Shown in pieces: positions 36,690 through 46,300 of a stretch of 64,000 nt of DNA (positions are counted from its first letter, which is position 1; every line of letters begins with the position of its first letter). A program made the translations under genes and the position numbers. The stretch is from Dyadobacter arcticus (lineage in GTDB: Bacteria > Bacteroidota > Bacteroidia > Cytophagales > Spirosomataceae): NCBI RefSeq assembly GCF_011762185.1, contig NZ_JAASQJ010000002.1, forward strand, positions 124,001 through 188,000. The letters are read 5' to 3'. Under the pieces are notes generated by a model that saw only the letters and a list, made by a program, of their open reading frames with translations, was not told the DNA's origin and did no database searches.

Positions 36690-38669
36690 ATGAAAGCAAC
36701 TATACCCCTGTTATTATCAATTTTTTGTCTCCCGATGCTGACTCATGGACAGCAATTGGATTCAGCAGCAGCCAGCAGGACTTTCCAACTCGGGGAAATC
36801 CGCATTTCGGGCATATCGGAAAGAGATAGCAACAATAGGTTATCCTACCAGCGGATAGAAAAATTCAACCGCAACGATCTTTCGAATGCACTCAACATTT
36901 TGCCTGGTGTGAGCATTGCCAATGTTGGTCCAAGAAATGAATCCGTGGTTTACGTCCGCGGGTTTGACTTGCGCCAGGTGCCGGTGTTCATTGACGGCGT
37001 TCCTGTTTACGTTCCTTATGATGGGTATGTGGATATGGGCCGGTTTACCACCTTTGATCTGGCCGAAATCAACGTTTCAAAAGGCTTCGCATCGATCCTG
37101 TATGGAGCGAACACGATGGGCGGCGCAATTAACCTGGTGTCCCGCAAGCCAGTCAGCAAGTTCGAAATCAACGGCCACGCGGGCGTTTTCAGCGGTGACG
37201 GTTACCGCTTGAATGTGAATGTCGGGTCGCGACTTGGCAAATTCTTCTTTCAAGTGGGCGCTTCGCAGCTGAAACAGGAAACATTTCCATTGTCAGCGGA
37301 TTTTAAGAAAAGGCGATACCAGCAGACCGACGAACGGTCGAATGCTTACCGGAATGATCTCAAATTCAGCGTGAAGGCAGGTTTCACGCCAAATGCGAGC
37401 GACGAATATGTGGTCGGTTATGTCAACCAAAAGGGAGAAAAAGGCAATCCGCCTTATGTAGGTGACGATTCCAGGATCATGACGCGCTTTTGGCAATGGC
37501 CGAAGTGGAACAAGCAAAGCTTGTATTTTATCTCAAACACGGCGGTTGGTGAAAAGAGCACAGTGAAAACCCGGCTGTACTACGATACGTTTGTTAATCA
37601 GCTGTTTAGCTATGACGACACGACTTACACCAAACAATCCCGACCTTACGCGTTTCAAAGTTTCTACGATGATTACACCTTTGGCGGCAATGCGGAATAT
37701 GAATCTCGTGCGTGGGAAGGGAACGTTTTCAAGCTAAATGTGCAGTATAAGCGGGATGTGCACAGGGAGCATGACTTAGGTGAGCCGGTGCAAGGTTACA
37801 TTGATAATACGTTATCTGTGGGCATTGAAAACAACTATCAGCTCACGTCTACTCTGGCACTTATTCCAGGCGTGAGCTTTAACATGCGCGGCAGCGATAA
37901 AGCGCAGGAATACAACGCCACAACCAAAGAGATAACCAATTTTGAAGACAGCAAAAACAATGCAGTCAATGCGCAGATCGGTTTGTTTTGGGACATTAAT
38001 AGGAGCCATTCGCTGAAAGGATCGGTTGCTCGGAAAACCCGTTTTGCAACCATTAAAGACCGCTACTCTTACAGGATGGGCCAGGCGATTCCCAACCCTG
38101 ACTTGGGTGCAGAAGCGGCTGTAAACTTTGATTTAAGCTATTCGGGAAAAATTGCGGATAAGCTCAGCCTGCAAGCGAGTGTTTTCAACAACAACATTAA
38201 CGACATCATTCAACAAGTTGACAATGTACAGCCGGGACGTTTTCAGCTGCAAAATGCAGGAAAAGCAAGGTTTTATGGTGCGGAAGCGGGTTTGGATTGC
38301 CGGGTCATTTCCGGACTGAGCATTGGCTCAAACTATTCTTTTATAAAAAGAAAAAACAAAACCAACCCGGCCATTCTTTTCACCAATGTTCCTGAGCACA
38401 AGGTTTTTGCATATGCCGATTATTCATTCTTGAAGCGTGCTAACATTCTGGCAAGTGTCGAACATAACAGTGATCGTTATAGCTCCAGCTATGGCACCCA
38501 GGCAAAAGCTTACACCTTGGTCAATGCCAAGGCGTCGGTGAAACTCTATAAATTCATTTCTGCACAAGTGGGACTAAATAACATTTTTGATGCCAATTAC
38601 AGTTTGGTGGAAGGATTCCCGGAAGCAGGACGAAATTTCTTTGTGAACCTGGTGTTCAGTCATTTTTAA
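36690..38669 (+). CDS. TonB-dependent outer membrane receptor
   Basis: 659 residues, signal peptide 1-20. Plug domain (about 25-150): VSIANVGPRNESVVYVRGFD, INVSKGFASILYGANTMGGA. Then the beta-barrel, ending with FVNLVFSHF (terminal aromatic). There is no carboxypeptidase-like N-terminal extension and no SusD partner, so it is not a glycan system but a receptor for a small metal or cofactor-like ligand. It is first in the operon controlled by the ModE-type operator. Confidence 0.92.
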   Translation: MKATIPLLLSIFCLPMLTHGQQLDSAAASRTFQLGEIRISGISERDSNNRLSYQRIEKFNRNDLSNALNILPGVSIANVGPRNESVVYVRGFDLRQVPVFIDGVPVYVPYDGYVDMGRFTTFDLAEINVSKGFASILYGANTMGGAINLVSRKPVSKFEINGHAGVFSGDGYRLNVNVGSRLGKFFFQVGASQLKQETFPLSADFKKRRYQQTDERSNAYRNDLKFSVKAGFTPNASDEYVVGYVNQKGEKGNPPYVGDDSRIMTRFWQWPKWNKQSLYFISNTAVGEKSTVKTRLYYDTFVNQLFSYDDTTYTKQSRPYAFQSFYDDYTFGGNAEYESRAWEGNVFKLNVQYKRDVHREHDLGEPVQGYIDNTLSVGIENNYQLTSTLALIPGVSFNMRGSDKAQEYNATTKEITNFEDSKNNAVNAQIGLFWDINRSHSLKGSVARKTRFATIKDRYSYRMGQAIPNPDLGAEAAVNFDLSYSGKIADKLSLQASVFNNNINDIIQQVDNVQPGRFQLQNAGKARFYGAEAGLDCRVISGLSIGSNYSFIKRKNKTNPAILFTNVPEHKVFAYADYSFLKRANILASVEHNSDRYSSSYGTQAKAYTLVNAKASVKLYKFISAQVGLNNIFDANYSLVEGFPEAGRNFFVNLVFSHF

Positions 38670-38685
38670 GGATGCATTTACTTAA

Positions 38686-39810
38686 ATGAGAAACTTGTTG
38701 AAAACGGTTTTAACAAACAAACCAGGTTGGCTTAAAGCCAGCCTGGTTTGCGCCTTTTTCATTTCTTGCGGTATAATCCAATCATTTCAGGGCAAAAATA
38801 CCGAGCCCTATGTTTTGCAATATCCCGCCAATTTCGGCTCGCGGTTCGTAATTCCAGCCAATAATCCTACCACCAAGGAAGGTGTTTATCTTGGGCGGCT
38901 TCTGTTCTACGATAAAGCCTTATCAGCTGGTAACAATATATCTTGTGAAAGCTGCCATCAGCAAAGACAAGCTTTCACAGATGGAAAAGCATTCAGCACT
39001 GGCACCGATGGTTCTCTAACTACTAGGAGCTCTATGTCGCTGACTAATCTGCTTTGGGTTCGCAATTTCTTCTGGGATGGGCGCTCGCCTGGCCTTGAAG
39101 AGCAAGTCAAATTCCCATTAACCAATGAACACGAAATGGGGCAACCACTCAGCGAATCAGCCAAAAAGCTAAGTCAGACCACCCTGTATCCACCGCTGTT
39201 TGCCAAAGCGTTTGGAAGCAGCCTAATTACGGAAGACAAAATCCTAAAAGCGCTTTCCCAATTTGAAAGGACGCTGATTTCTGCCAGTTCCAACTATGAT
39301 CACTATTTGGCTGGAACGTTTAAGCCGACTACTCAGCAGCTAAGAGGCTTACAACTGTTCGAAAACGGCCCAGACCCTAAGCGTGGTATCCGTGGCGCCA
39401 ACTGCGGCCATTGCCATGGCGGGGTTAAAACCTTTAAAGAGCTTTTTCATAACAATGGTCTGGACAGCATAGCTGCTGACATCGGCAGAGAGCAGTTTAC
39501 TGGGCAGGCTGCTGACCGGGCAAGGTTTCGCATCCCTACCCTGCGCAATATCATGCTGACCGCACCTTACATGCATGATGGAAGGTTCACCACTATAGAG
39601 CAAGTCCTTGACCATTATAGCGAACACATTGTGCAAAGCCCGACGCTTAGCACATTTCTACAAGACATTTCCAATGAAGCCGGTGGCAAGAACCTGGCGC
39701 TCACAAAGAATGAGAAAGCCGATCTGGCTGCATTTCTAGGTATGCTTACCGATTCTTCTTTTATCTCCAATCCCGCATTTTCTAATCCCCATCTCGTTCT
39801 AAATCCTTGA
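38686..39810 (+). CDS. Di-haem cytochrome c peroxidase (MauG/CcpA family)
   Basis: 374 residues, with a hydrophobic N terminus (residues 15-32; signal peptide or lipoprotein). Two haem c motifs: CESCH at 87-91 and CGHCH at 240-244. Signatures of the family: FFWDGRSPGLEEQ, MGQP, and APYMHDGRF. Periplasmic; uses electrons from cytochrome c to reduce hydrogen peroxide, or oxidises other partners as MauG does. Starts 16 bp after the receptor gene. A hairpin with a T run overlaps its 5-prime coding part. Confidence 0.93.
   Translation: MRNLLKTVLTNKPGWLKASLVCAFFISCGIIQSFQGKNTEPYVLQYPANFGSRFVIPANNPTTKEGVYLGRLLFYDKALSAGNNISCESCHQQRQAFTDGKAFSTGTDGSLTTRSSMSLTNLLWVRNFFWDGRSPGLEEQVKFPLTNEHEMGQPLSESAKKLSQTTLYPPLFAKAFGSSLITEDKILKALSQFERTLISASSNYDHYLAGTFKPTTQQLRGLQLFENGPDPKRGIRGANCGHCHGGVKTFKELFHNNGLDSIAADIGREQFTGQAADRARFRIPTLRNIMLTAPYMHDGRFTTIEQVLDHYSEHIVQSPTLSTFLQDISNEAGGKNLALTKNEKADLAAFLGMLTDSSFISNPAFSNPHLVLNP
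38718..38757 (+). terminator. Hairpin with T run inside the 5-prime end of the peroxidase gene
   Basis: CAAACCAGGTTGGCTT pairs with AAGCCAGCCTGGTTTG (one G-T pair, tight loop), followed by CGCCTTTTTC. It lies in the signal-peptide coding part of the peroxidase gene and looks like an attenuator that lowers expression of the two downstream genes relative to the receptor. Confidence 0.55.
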
Positions 39811-39813
39811 AAT

Positions 39814-40323
39814 ATGTATAAACCTAAGATTTCCAAGCGTTGCATTGCAGTCCTGTTGCTGTTTTTTGGTGTTACATTTTCATCACTCGCCCAAAATACA
39901 GCGACGCTTTCCATCGGTGGCGAAGTGACAACACCATTAGAGCTGAAACTTTCAGACCTATCCAGCTTTAAACAGGTAAGCCATAAAGTTAAAGACCGGG
40001 ATGGTAAAGAGCATGTATTCGCTGGAGTTGCTTTGATCGAGCTCCTTGAAAAAGCGGGCGTGACAACTGGGGCAAAACTGCGCGGTGAAAACCTGGCCAA
40101 GTATCTGTTAATTACAGCGGCCGATGGCTATGAGGTCCTGTATTCACTGGCTGAGATTGATCCAGAATTTACAGATCAGATAATTCTGCTTGCCACAACA
40201 AAAGACGGGCAGCCATTTGGAACCGGTGAAGGTCCATTTCGGATCATTACACCCAATGATAAAAAGCCGGCACGCTGGATCCGGGAAGTACGTTCTATAA
40301 AAGTTGCTTTTGCCAAAAATTAG
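39814..40323 (+). CDS. Small exported protein with a sulfite-oxidase-type molybdopterin fold
   Basis: 169 residues, signal peptide 1-26. The mature part resembles the Moco-binding domain: GEVTTPLELKLSDLSSF, ELLEKAGVTTGAKLRGENL, YLLITAADGYEVLYSL, GPFRIITPNDKKPARWIREV. The only cysteine is C10 in the signal peptide, so the Moco cysteine ligand is missing. It may bind a Mo-like ligand or act as a structural partner; it is unlikely to be a normal oxidase. Three bases after the peroxidase stop, so in the same operon. Confidence 0.75.
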   Translation: MYKPKISKRCIAVLLLFFGVTFSSLAQNTATLSIGGEVTTPLELKLSDLSSFKQVSHKVKDRDGKEHVFAGVALIELLEKAGVTTGAKLRGENLAKYLLITAADGYEVLYSLAEIDPEFTDQIILLATTKDGQPFGTGEGPFRIITPNDKKPARWIREVRSIKVAFAKN

Positions 40324-40362
40324 ATACTGTCAACACTTTACAGGACGGGTCAGTCAGTCAGC

Positions 40363-40380
40363 AGTACAGTTTAAGGTGCC
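40363..40380 (+). repeat. 18-bp direct repeat, right copy
   Basis: AGTACAGTTTAAGGTGCC, one base different from the left copy at 35984-36001. It lies 40 bp after the end of the molybdo-fold gene and is preceded by GTCAGTCAGTCAG. Confidence 0.6.
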
Positions 40381-40519
40381 TTATTTATTGTTTATTACGC
40401 CTTGATAAGTGTTCATTTTTAGCTCCAAACCTACATTTAACACAACAGTCCAAGTTATATTTTAACCAATTATGTATAGATGCAATCTATTTTAGAACGG
40501 ATTTCAGCTGCTTGCGCCG

Positions 40520-41788
40520 CTAACTTATAGGAAAGTGGATACTGAATGTCGAGCCGGTTCCGATTTGGCTCTCGACCCCGATAGCCCCTCCGTGATTTCC
40601 AATTACCTTTTCGCAAATAGCCAGACCGATACCAGTACCCTCAAATTCACTCTTGCTATGAAGCCTTTGAAATAGCTTGAAGATGCGGTCTTTATGCTGT
40701 TGATCAAATCCGATGCCATTATCGGAAATGTCTATACGGTCATATGCGGCAGTGACAGTACGCGGATGCACGTGATCAGGTAAATCCAATGAACTGACAA
40801 TATTCCATCTGATCTCAATTACGGGCTGGGTCCCCTTCCGTTTAAACTTGATCGCATTACTCAATATATTTTGAAACAATTGGCTTAATTGTGCCGCATC
40901 ACCCCTAACCTGTGGCAATACCGGTACGGCTATCGCTGCCCCGGCTTGGTGGATAGCTGCTTCCAGATCAACCATTACATCATTGACGACTTCATTAAGA
41001 GCTACCCGACTAATCCCCGAATCTTGCAGCGTTGCGTGCGAAAAAGCCAATATATCTTCAATTAATACCGACATACGTCTGGCAGCAGCCTGCATCTTGT
41101 CCAAATATATGATGCCTTCTCCTAGCTGTTCTGAAAACCGGGCCTTAAGCAGGTTTCCAAAGGACTGGATTTTGCGAAGCGGCTCCTGCAAATCATGCGA
41201 GGCGATGTATGCAAACTGCTCAAGATTTTCATTTGAACGTATAAGCCGGTTATTTGCCACAGAAAGCTCTTCATTTGCAGCCCAATACTCCTCGTTAACC
41301 GTTGCAAGCTGCTGGTTGATATCTTCCAGTTCTACGACGCGGTTTTTACTGCGGTCTTCAACCAAGGTATTTTTGCTGGTGTATGCCGGCGAAATATCTT
41401 GCAGAATTCCTGAAAACTGGTAAGGCTCCCCGTTAATTTGAAAAAACACCTTCCCTTTCCAGTTTAGCCAGTGCTCAGCTGAATTAGAATATTGCCTTGA
41501 CCTGATATCAACGTTAAAGCTGCCAGCCGTTCCCGGTACAAGTGCGTCATTGAACGCTTGCCGGGCCCGGATTTTATCATCTAAATGGACAAGTTCAAAT
41601 AAATCCTCACAGCCGATAACATTTCCACCCTGGTAATCAAACTGTACTTTAAACTGGTCACACATCCAAACCTGTTTATCAGACAGGCTCAGCTGCCAGC
41701 TTCCTATTACAGCCAGCTCTAAGGCAGTGGTCAACCTGACGTTCTCATCAAAATTGCTATGACTGAATGGGCTGCTTGTGGTGTTCAT
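40520..41788 (-). CDS. PAS-domain sensor histidine kinase
   Basis: 422 residues, cytoplasmic (no membrane helix). PAS-like region at about 20-135, a coiled coil (150-190), HisKA with phospho-acceptor H198 in IASHDLQEPLRKI, and HATPase with N-box QNILSNAIKF, G1 box DISDNGIGFD and G2 GTGIGLAI. Like phytochrome or bacteriophytochrome-type kinases but no chromophore domain. Divergent from the response-regulator cluster. Confidence 0.9.
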   Translation of the reverse strand: MNTTSSPFSHSNFDENVRLTTALELAVIGSWQLSLSDKQVWMCDQFKVQFDYQGGNVIGCEDLFELVHLDDKIRARQAFNDALVPGTAGSFNVDIRSRQYSNSAEHWLNWKGKVFFQINGEPYQFSGILQDISPAYTSKNTLVEDRSKNRVVELEDINQQLATVNEEYWAANEELSVANNRLIRSNENLEQFAYIASHDLQEPLRKIQSFGNLLKARFSEQLGEGIIYLDKMQAAARRMSVLIEDILAFSHATLQDSGISRVALNEVVNDVMVDLEAAIHQAGAAIAVPVLPQVRGDAAQLSQLFQNILSNAIKFKRKGTQPVIEIRWNIVSSLDLPDHVHPRTVTAAYDRIDISDNGIGFDQQHKDRIFKLFQRLHSKSEFEGTGIGLAICEKVIGNHGGAIGVESQIGTGSTFSIHFPIS

Positions 41789-42000
41789 AGCAAAGGCTTA
41801 AATGGTGATCCAGTCATGTTTTAATGTAACTGACAGGTCTACTGCAAAAAGCGTTCCTGAATCAAGCTGGTAAGTACATTGATTATGAAGGGTGTATACG
41901 GATACTGATTTAAATCACCTTGATTTATTACTGATCTATGCGATGTTGATCCCGGTTTATTGTTCCTATATTAGTGCATTATTTGACCTAAATCGGAGTC

Positions 42001-42279
42001 ATGGACAAAAAATATGTTCTTCAGGCCTTTGATAACAATTTGAAAGGCCGGTTTGATGTCTTGTTGAAATATTATGGGGATACCCTCTTTCAACTACCTG
42101 CCATTGTTGTCGTAGAGCAGGTCAAAGACGAGCTTGGGATTATTATTTCAGAGCAGTCCATTTATACCCTAAAAAAAAGGCAAAAGAAAAAAATGCTGGG
42201 GATAACCGCACCGCTGGCCCCGATCGGGCCTGTAAGCATGCCGACGGAATTTTTAGATACGCTGCAAGCTTCCGGATAG
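42001..42279 (+). CDS. Hypothetical 92-residue protein
   Basis: ATG at 42001, no ribosome site evident. Begins MDKKYVLQAFDNNLKGRF, is basic in the middle (SIYTLKKRQKKKM) and ends PTEFLDTLQASG. A helix-turn-helix-like middle (VKDELGIIISEQSIYTLKK) is possible, but no family is recognised. It lies just before the double-receiver gene on the same strand, 103 bp apart. Confidence 0.5.
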   Translation: MDKKYVLQAFDNNLKGRFDVLLKYYGDTLFQLPAIVVVEQVKDELGIIISEQSIYTLKKRQKKKMLGITAPLAPIGPVSMPTEFLDTLQASG

Positions 42280-42382
42280 TCTGGTAAACGCACTTATAAC
42301 CCGAAATTATACTTAGGATCTTTACTCTGACAATAGCTGCTGCTGATGTGATTGAAAAGAAGTTACACAACCTATCAACATT

Positions 42383-43270
42383 ATGCAGGCCAATAAAACC
42401 GTATACATTGTAGATGATGACACCGACGACCGGATGCTGATCCGAGAGGCGCTGGAAAACGAAATCAAAGACATAGAAATAATAGAGATCCATGATGGGC
42501 AGTTGCTGCTTGAAGCCTTGCCCCAAGACCAGGCGGATCAACCCGCGCTGATTTTGATGGACATGAATATGCCAAGGGTAAGCGGGCTGGAAGCTCTGGA
42601 ACAGATTAAATCCAATCCCTTCTACCGGCACATACCTGTCATGATGGTTTCGACCACTTCCAACCAGGATCTGATCAAGCACTGCTATAACCAGGGGGCA
42701 AACGCCTTCATCATAAAGCCGGTCAACTATTCCGGGTATCTTCAAATAGCCCAGGCCGTCAATGTCTGCTTCTTAAACAACTACCGTGGTATTGATGAGC
42801 AGGTAATTTCTAAAAATTTTCGCAACAAAAGCATTCTCGTAGTAGAAGATAACAACGACCATTGGGAGATGATAGAGATGGCCCTTAAAAGGGCTTTACC
42901 AGATATCGCATTGATCCATAAAAGCGATCAAAGTAGTACCCTTGATTTTCTGGCAAACGAATATGCGTCTGTAAAGCCTCCCATTGAAATGATACTTCTA
43001 GACCTGTACTTACCTGCACGGCACGACGGCCTGGGCCTTTTGGCCGATATCCGAAATTTCATGACCACGCAAAACCTGCCAGCCGTGCCCGTGATTGTCC
43101 TGAGCTATTCAAACCACCCCAAAGACAGAACGGCCAGTTACGCAGGGCAGGCCAGCGCTTACCTGCTCAAATCAGCTGACCCTGCCAAGTCATTTTCCAA
43201 GTTAAGGGACGTCTGCAGCTTCTGGTGGGATACCATCGCTTTGCCACAACCACTACACAAAGGCCTGTAA
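42383..43270 (+). CDS. Response regulator with two receiver domains
   Basis: 295 residues. First receiver (about 5-125): acidic VDDDTDD, D60 in LILMDMNMPRVSG, K in IIKPVN. Second receiver (about 150-285): VVEDNNDH, D207 in ILLDLYLPARHDG, K in AYLLKS. No output domain. Likely a phosphate shuttle for the following CheB-CheR-kinase protein. Ends 72 bp before it. Confidence 0.9.
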   Translation: MQANKTVYIVDDDTDDRMLIREALENEIKDIEIIEIHDGQLLLEALPQDQADQPALILMDMNMPRVSGLEALEQIKSNPFYRHIPVMMVSTTSNQDLIKHCYNQGANAFIIKPVNYSGYLQIAQAVNVCFLNNYRGIDEQVISKNFRNKSILVVEDNNDHWEMIEMALKRALPDIALIHKSDQSSTLDFLANEYASVKPPIEMILLDLYLPARHDGLGLLADIRNFMTTQNLPAVPVIVLSYSNHPKDRTASYAGQASAYLLKSADPAKSFSKLRDVCSFWWDTIALPQPLHKGL

Positions 43271-43342
43271 AACCTGGAATTAGTATTTATCCATTTAATC
43301 TGGCTTACATAAACAGACTTTGTCAAAATTACAGCTATACGA

Positions 43343-46300
43343 ATGGAGCAGGAAGGCAATACCGCTTACAAAGACCTACGGCCAGGTAACCGCCCCGTCC
43401 CGATTGTCGCAATAGGTGGTTCCGCTGGCGGCCAGCAGGCCGTAATAGAGCTGTTGCGGCATTTGCCAGCAGATACAGGGCTTGCCTATGTCTATATTCA
43501 ACACCTCTCACCTGACCATGACAGCCAGCTTGATGTGATCCTGGCGGCGGCTACGGCCATGCCCGTATGCGAGGCTACTCATTTAATGCAAATAGAGCCC
43601 GACCATGTTTACATCATCCCGCCCAACAAGGGCATGGAAGTAATAGATGGCGCACTGGCGCTGATGCCAAGAAAACCAAAGCCATCCATCCATTTGTCTG
43701 TTGACCAGTTCTTTATTTCGCTTGCAAACAGGCAAAAGGACGGGGCAATCGGGATTGTATTGTCCGGTATGGCCTCTGACGGCTCCCAGGGGCTAAAAGC
43801 TATCAAAGTGGCGGGGGGAGTGACTTTTGCCCAGGATGGAACTGCCGCGCATCAGGGAATGCCGCAGTCTGCCATCCGTGAAGGTGTGGTGGATATGGTG
43901 CTTTCCCCTGCTGAAATAGCAGCGGAACTGGTCCTTTTGAGCAAAAAAGCAGCTATTTTCCAACTTACCAGTGAAACGGCGGAAGGTAGCGGACCCGACG
44001 GCTCAGACCAGGACCTGGATAAAGTCCTATCCTTTGTCAAATCGGCAGTAGGTAGTGATTTTGCGAATTATAAAAAAACCACGATCCGACGAAGGATCAT
44101 CCGCCGGATGCTGCTCTATAAGCTGGAGACGCTTGGGGATTATTTAAGTTATCTTCAGCAGGACCCTTCCGAGGCTGGGAAACTATACAGCGACCTTTTA
44201 ATTAACGTAACCAGTTTTTTCAGGGACCAGCAGACCATGGACCACCTTAAAAAACATGTGCTCCCTCAGATCATAAAAAGCAGGGCAGATCAAGATCCGT
44301 TAAGGGTCTGGGTCGCGGGGTGCTCAACCGGCCAAGAAGCCTACTCGATGGCGATCATGCTGGTGGAAATCCTGGGTGAACGTGCTGTCAGTATACCAGT
44401 ACAGATATTTGCTACCGACCTGAGCGAAACAGCGATCACCAAAGCGCGGCTGGGCATTTATACCCAAAGCGAGGTTGATGACATCACAGAAGCCCGTCTG
44501 GGGCGGTTTTTTACCCATACCGACGGGCATTACCGTGTCAACAAGCTTGTTCGCGACCTTTGTGTTTTTGCACCCCACAATCTTCTGAGTGACCCGCCCT
44601 TTTCCAGAATGGATTTGATCAGTTGCCGTAATCTGTTAATCTATCTGGATGATCTGCTCCAAAAAAACGTTTTTTCAACATTTCATTATGCGCTAAAACC
44701 CGATGGATTTTTACTTTTGGGTAAATCTGAATCTGCCGGCAGCTCTCCGGCCCACTTTACACAAATTGAGAAATCCCATAAAATATTTGCCCGTAAAAAC
44801 AATACGCAGGTTAAAATTCCACTTGATATGACATTCAGGAAAAACCCTGTTTCAACAGACGTAAAAATCACACCCGTTAAAACAACAGACGTTACCCCTT
44901 TAAGTGAGCTTGATAAGATCGTAGAGAAACTGCTTCTTGCCCAATACGTGCCTGCAAGCGTAGTGGTCGATCAGGATTTGGAGATTATCCAGTTCCGCGG
45001 TGCGACCGGGGCTTTTCTGCAACATACCCCAGGCAAAGCCAGTTTGAACCTGACAAAAATGGCGCCCCCCTCGGTAGTCTTTGAATTACGTAACATTCTT
45101 CATAAGGCGCGCCAATCCGGTAAGCCAACAAAAAAGAGCGGATTGGTCATCAAATCCGGTAAGAATTCTTTCTATGCTGACATCGAAGCCGTACCCATTA
45201 CAAACACATCCAACCAGCAGCTTTTCCTGGTGCTTTTCCAGGAGTCCACGCAAAATAAGGCCGGTAAAAAAACATCTGGCGATGCGGCTGTTTTAAATCA
45301 GCAACTGGAAGATGAGCTCACTGCACTCCGCCAGGACATGCACTCGATTATCGAGGGCCAGCAGTCCAGCAATGAGGAACTGCAATCTGCCAACGAGGAA
45401 ATTGTAAGCAGTAATGAGGAGCTGCAAAGTATCAATGAGGAGCTCGAAACCAGCAAAGAAGAAATAGAGGCTTCCAACGAGGAACTTCAGACGATCAACC
45501 AGGAACTGCACCGCCGCAACGAGCAACTGACCGAATCATACCAGTATTCAGAGGCTATCCTTTCCACCATCAAAGAAGCCACCCTGGTGCTCGACGAGCA
45601 TCTTAAGGTCAAACTTGCCAACAAAGCGTTCTATGAAATTTTTCAAACAAGCCCTGAAAGGACCGAGGGGAGTTCGATCAGCGAATTTGGCAGCGGACAA
45701 CTGGATTTTACCGGTTTTCGTGATTTACTAAATAATGTGCTTTCCAGAAATGAAACGATTGATGGTTTTGAGGTCAATATCAAATTTTCAGATGGCGGTG
45801 ATCGAACAATCCTGGTCCATGCTAGAAAAGTTGTCCAGCAAAAACAACTCACAATTTTAGTCGTTTTCGAAGATATTACCGGGCATAGGAAAGCGCAGGA
45901 ACTGTTAATTGAACGGCAACAATGGTTTGAAGACCTTGTCGATAATGCGCCTGCTTTGATCTGGGTCTGTGGCCCTGATGGAAAAATTAATTTCCTGAAC
46001 AAGGCATGGACCGAATATACGGGTCAGTCTTTTAACGAAAAAGCCGCCACCCTATATGAAGCGATCCATCCCGAAGACTTGGAAGCCTACCGGGAAACCT
46101 TTTTTGAACATGCCCGGGACCAAAAACCATTCAGTTTTGAATACAGGCTCCTGCGTAAAGACGGGGACTACCACTGGGTACTGGAAAACGCCAAACCGAT
46201 GGTCTCCCAGGATGGTAAGTTTACCGGTTACATTGGAAGCAGTACGGACATACATGAACAAAAAACAATGGCCCAACAGCTCAAAGGCCATGTTGATGAA

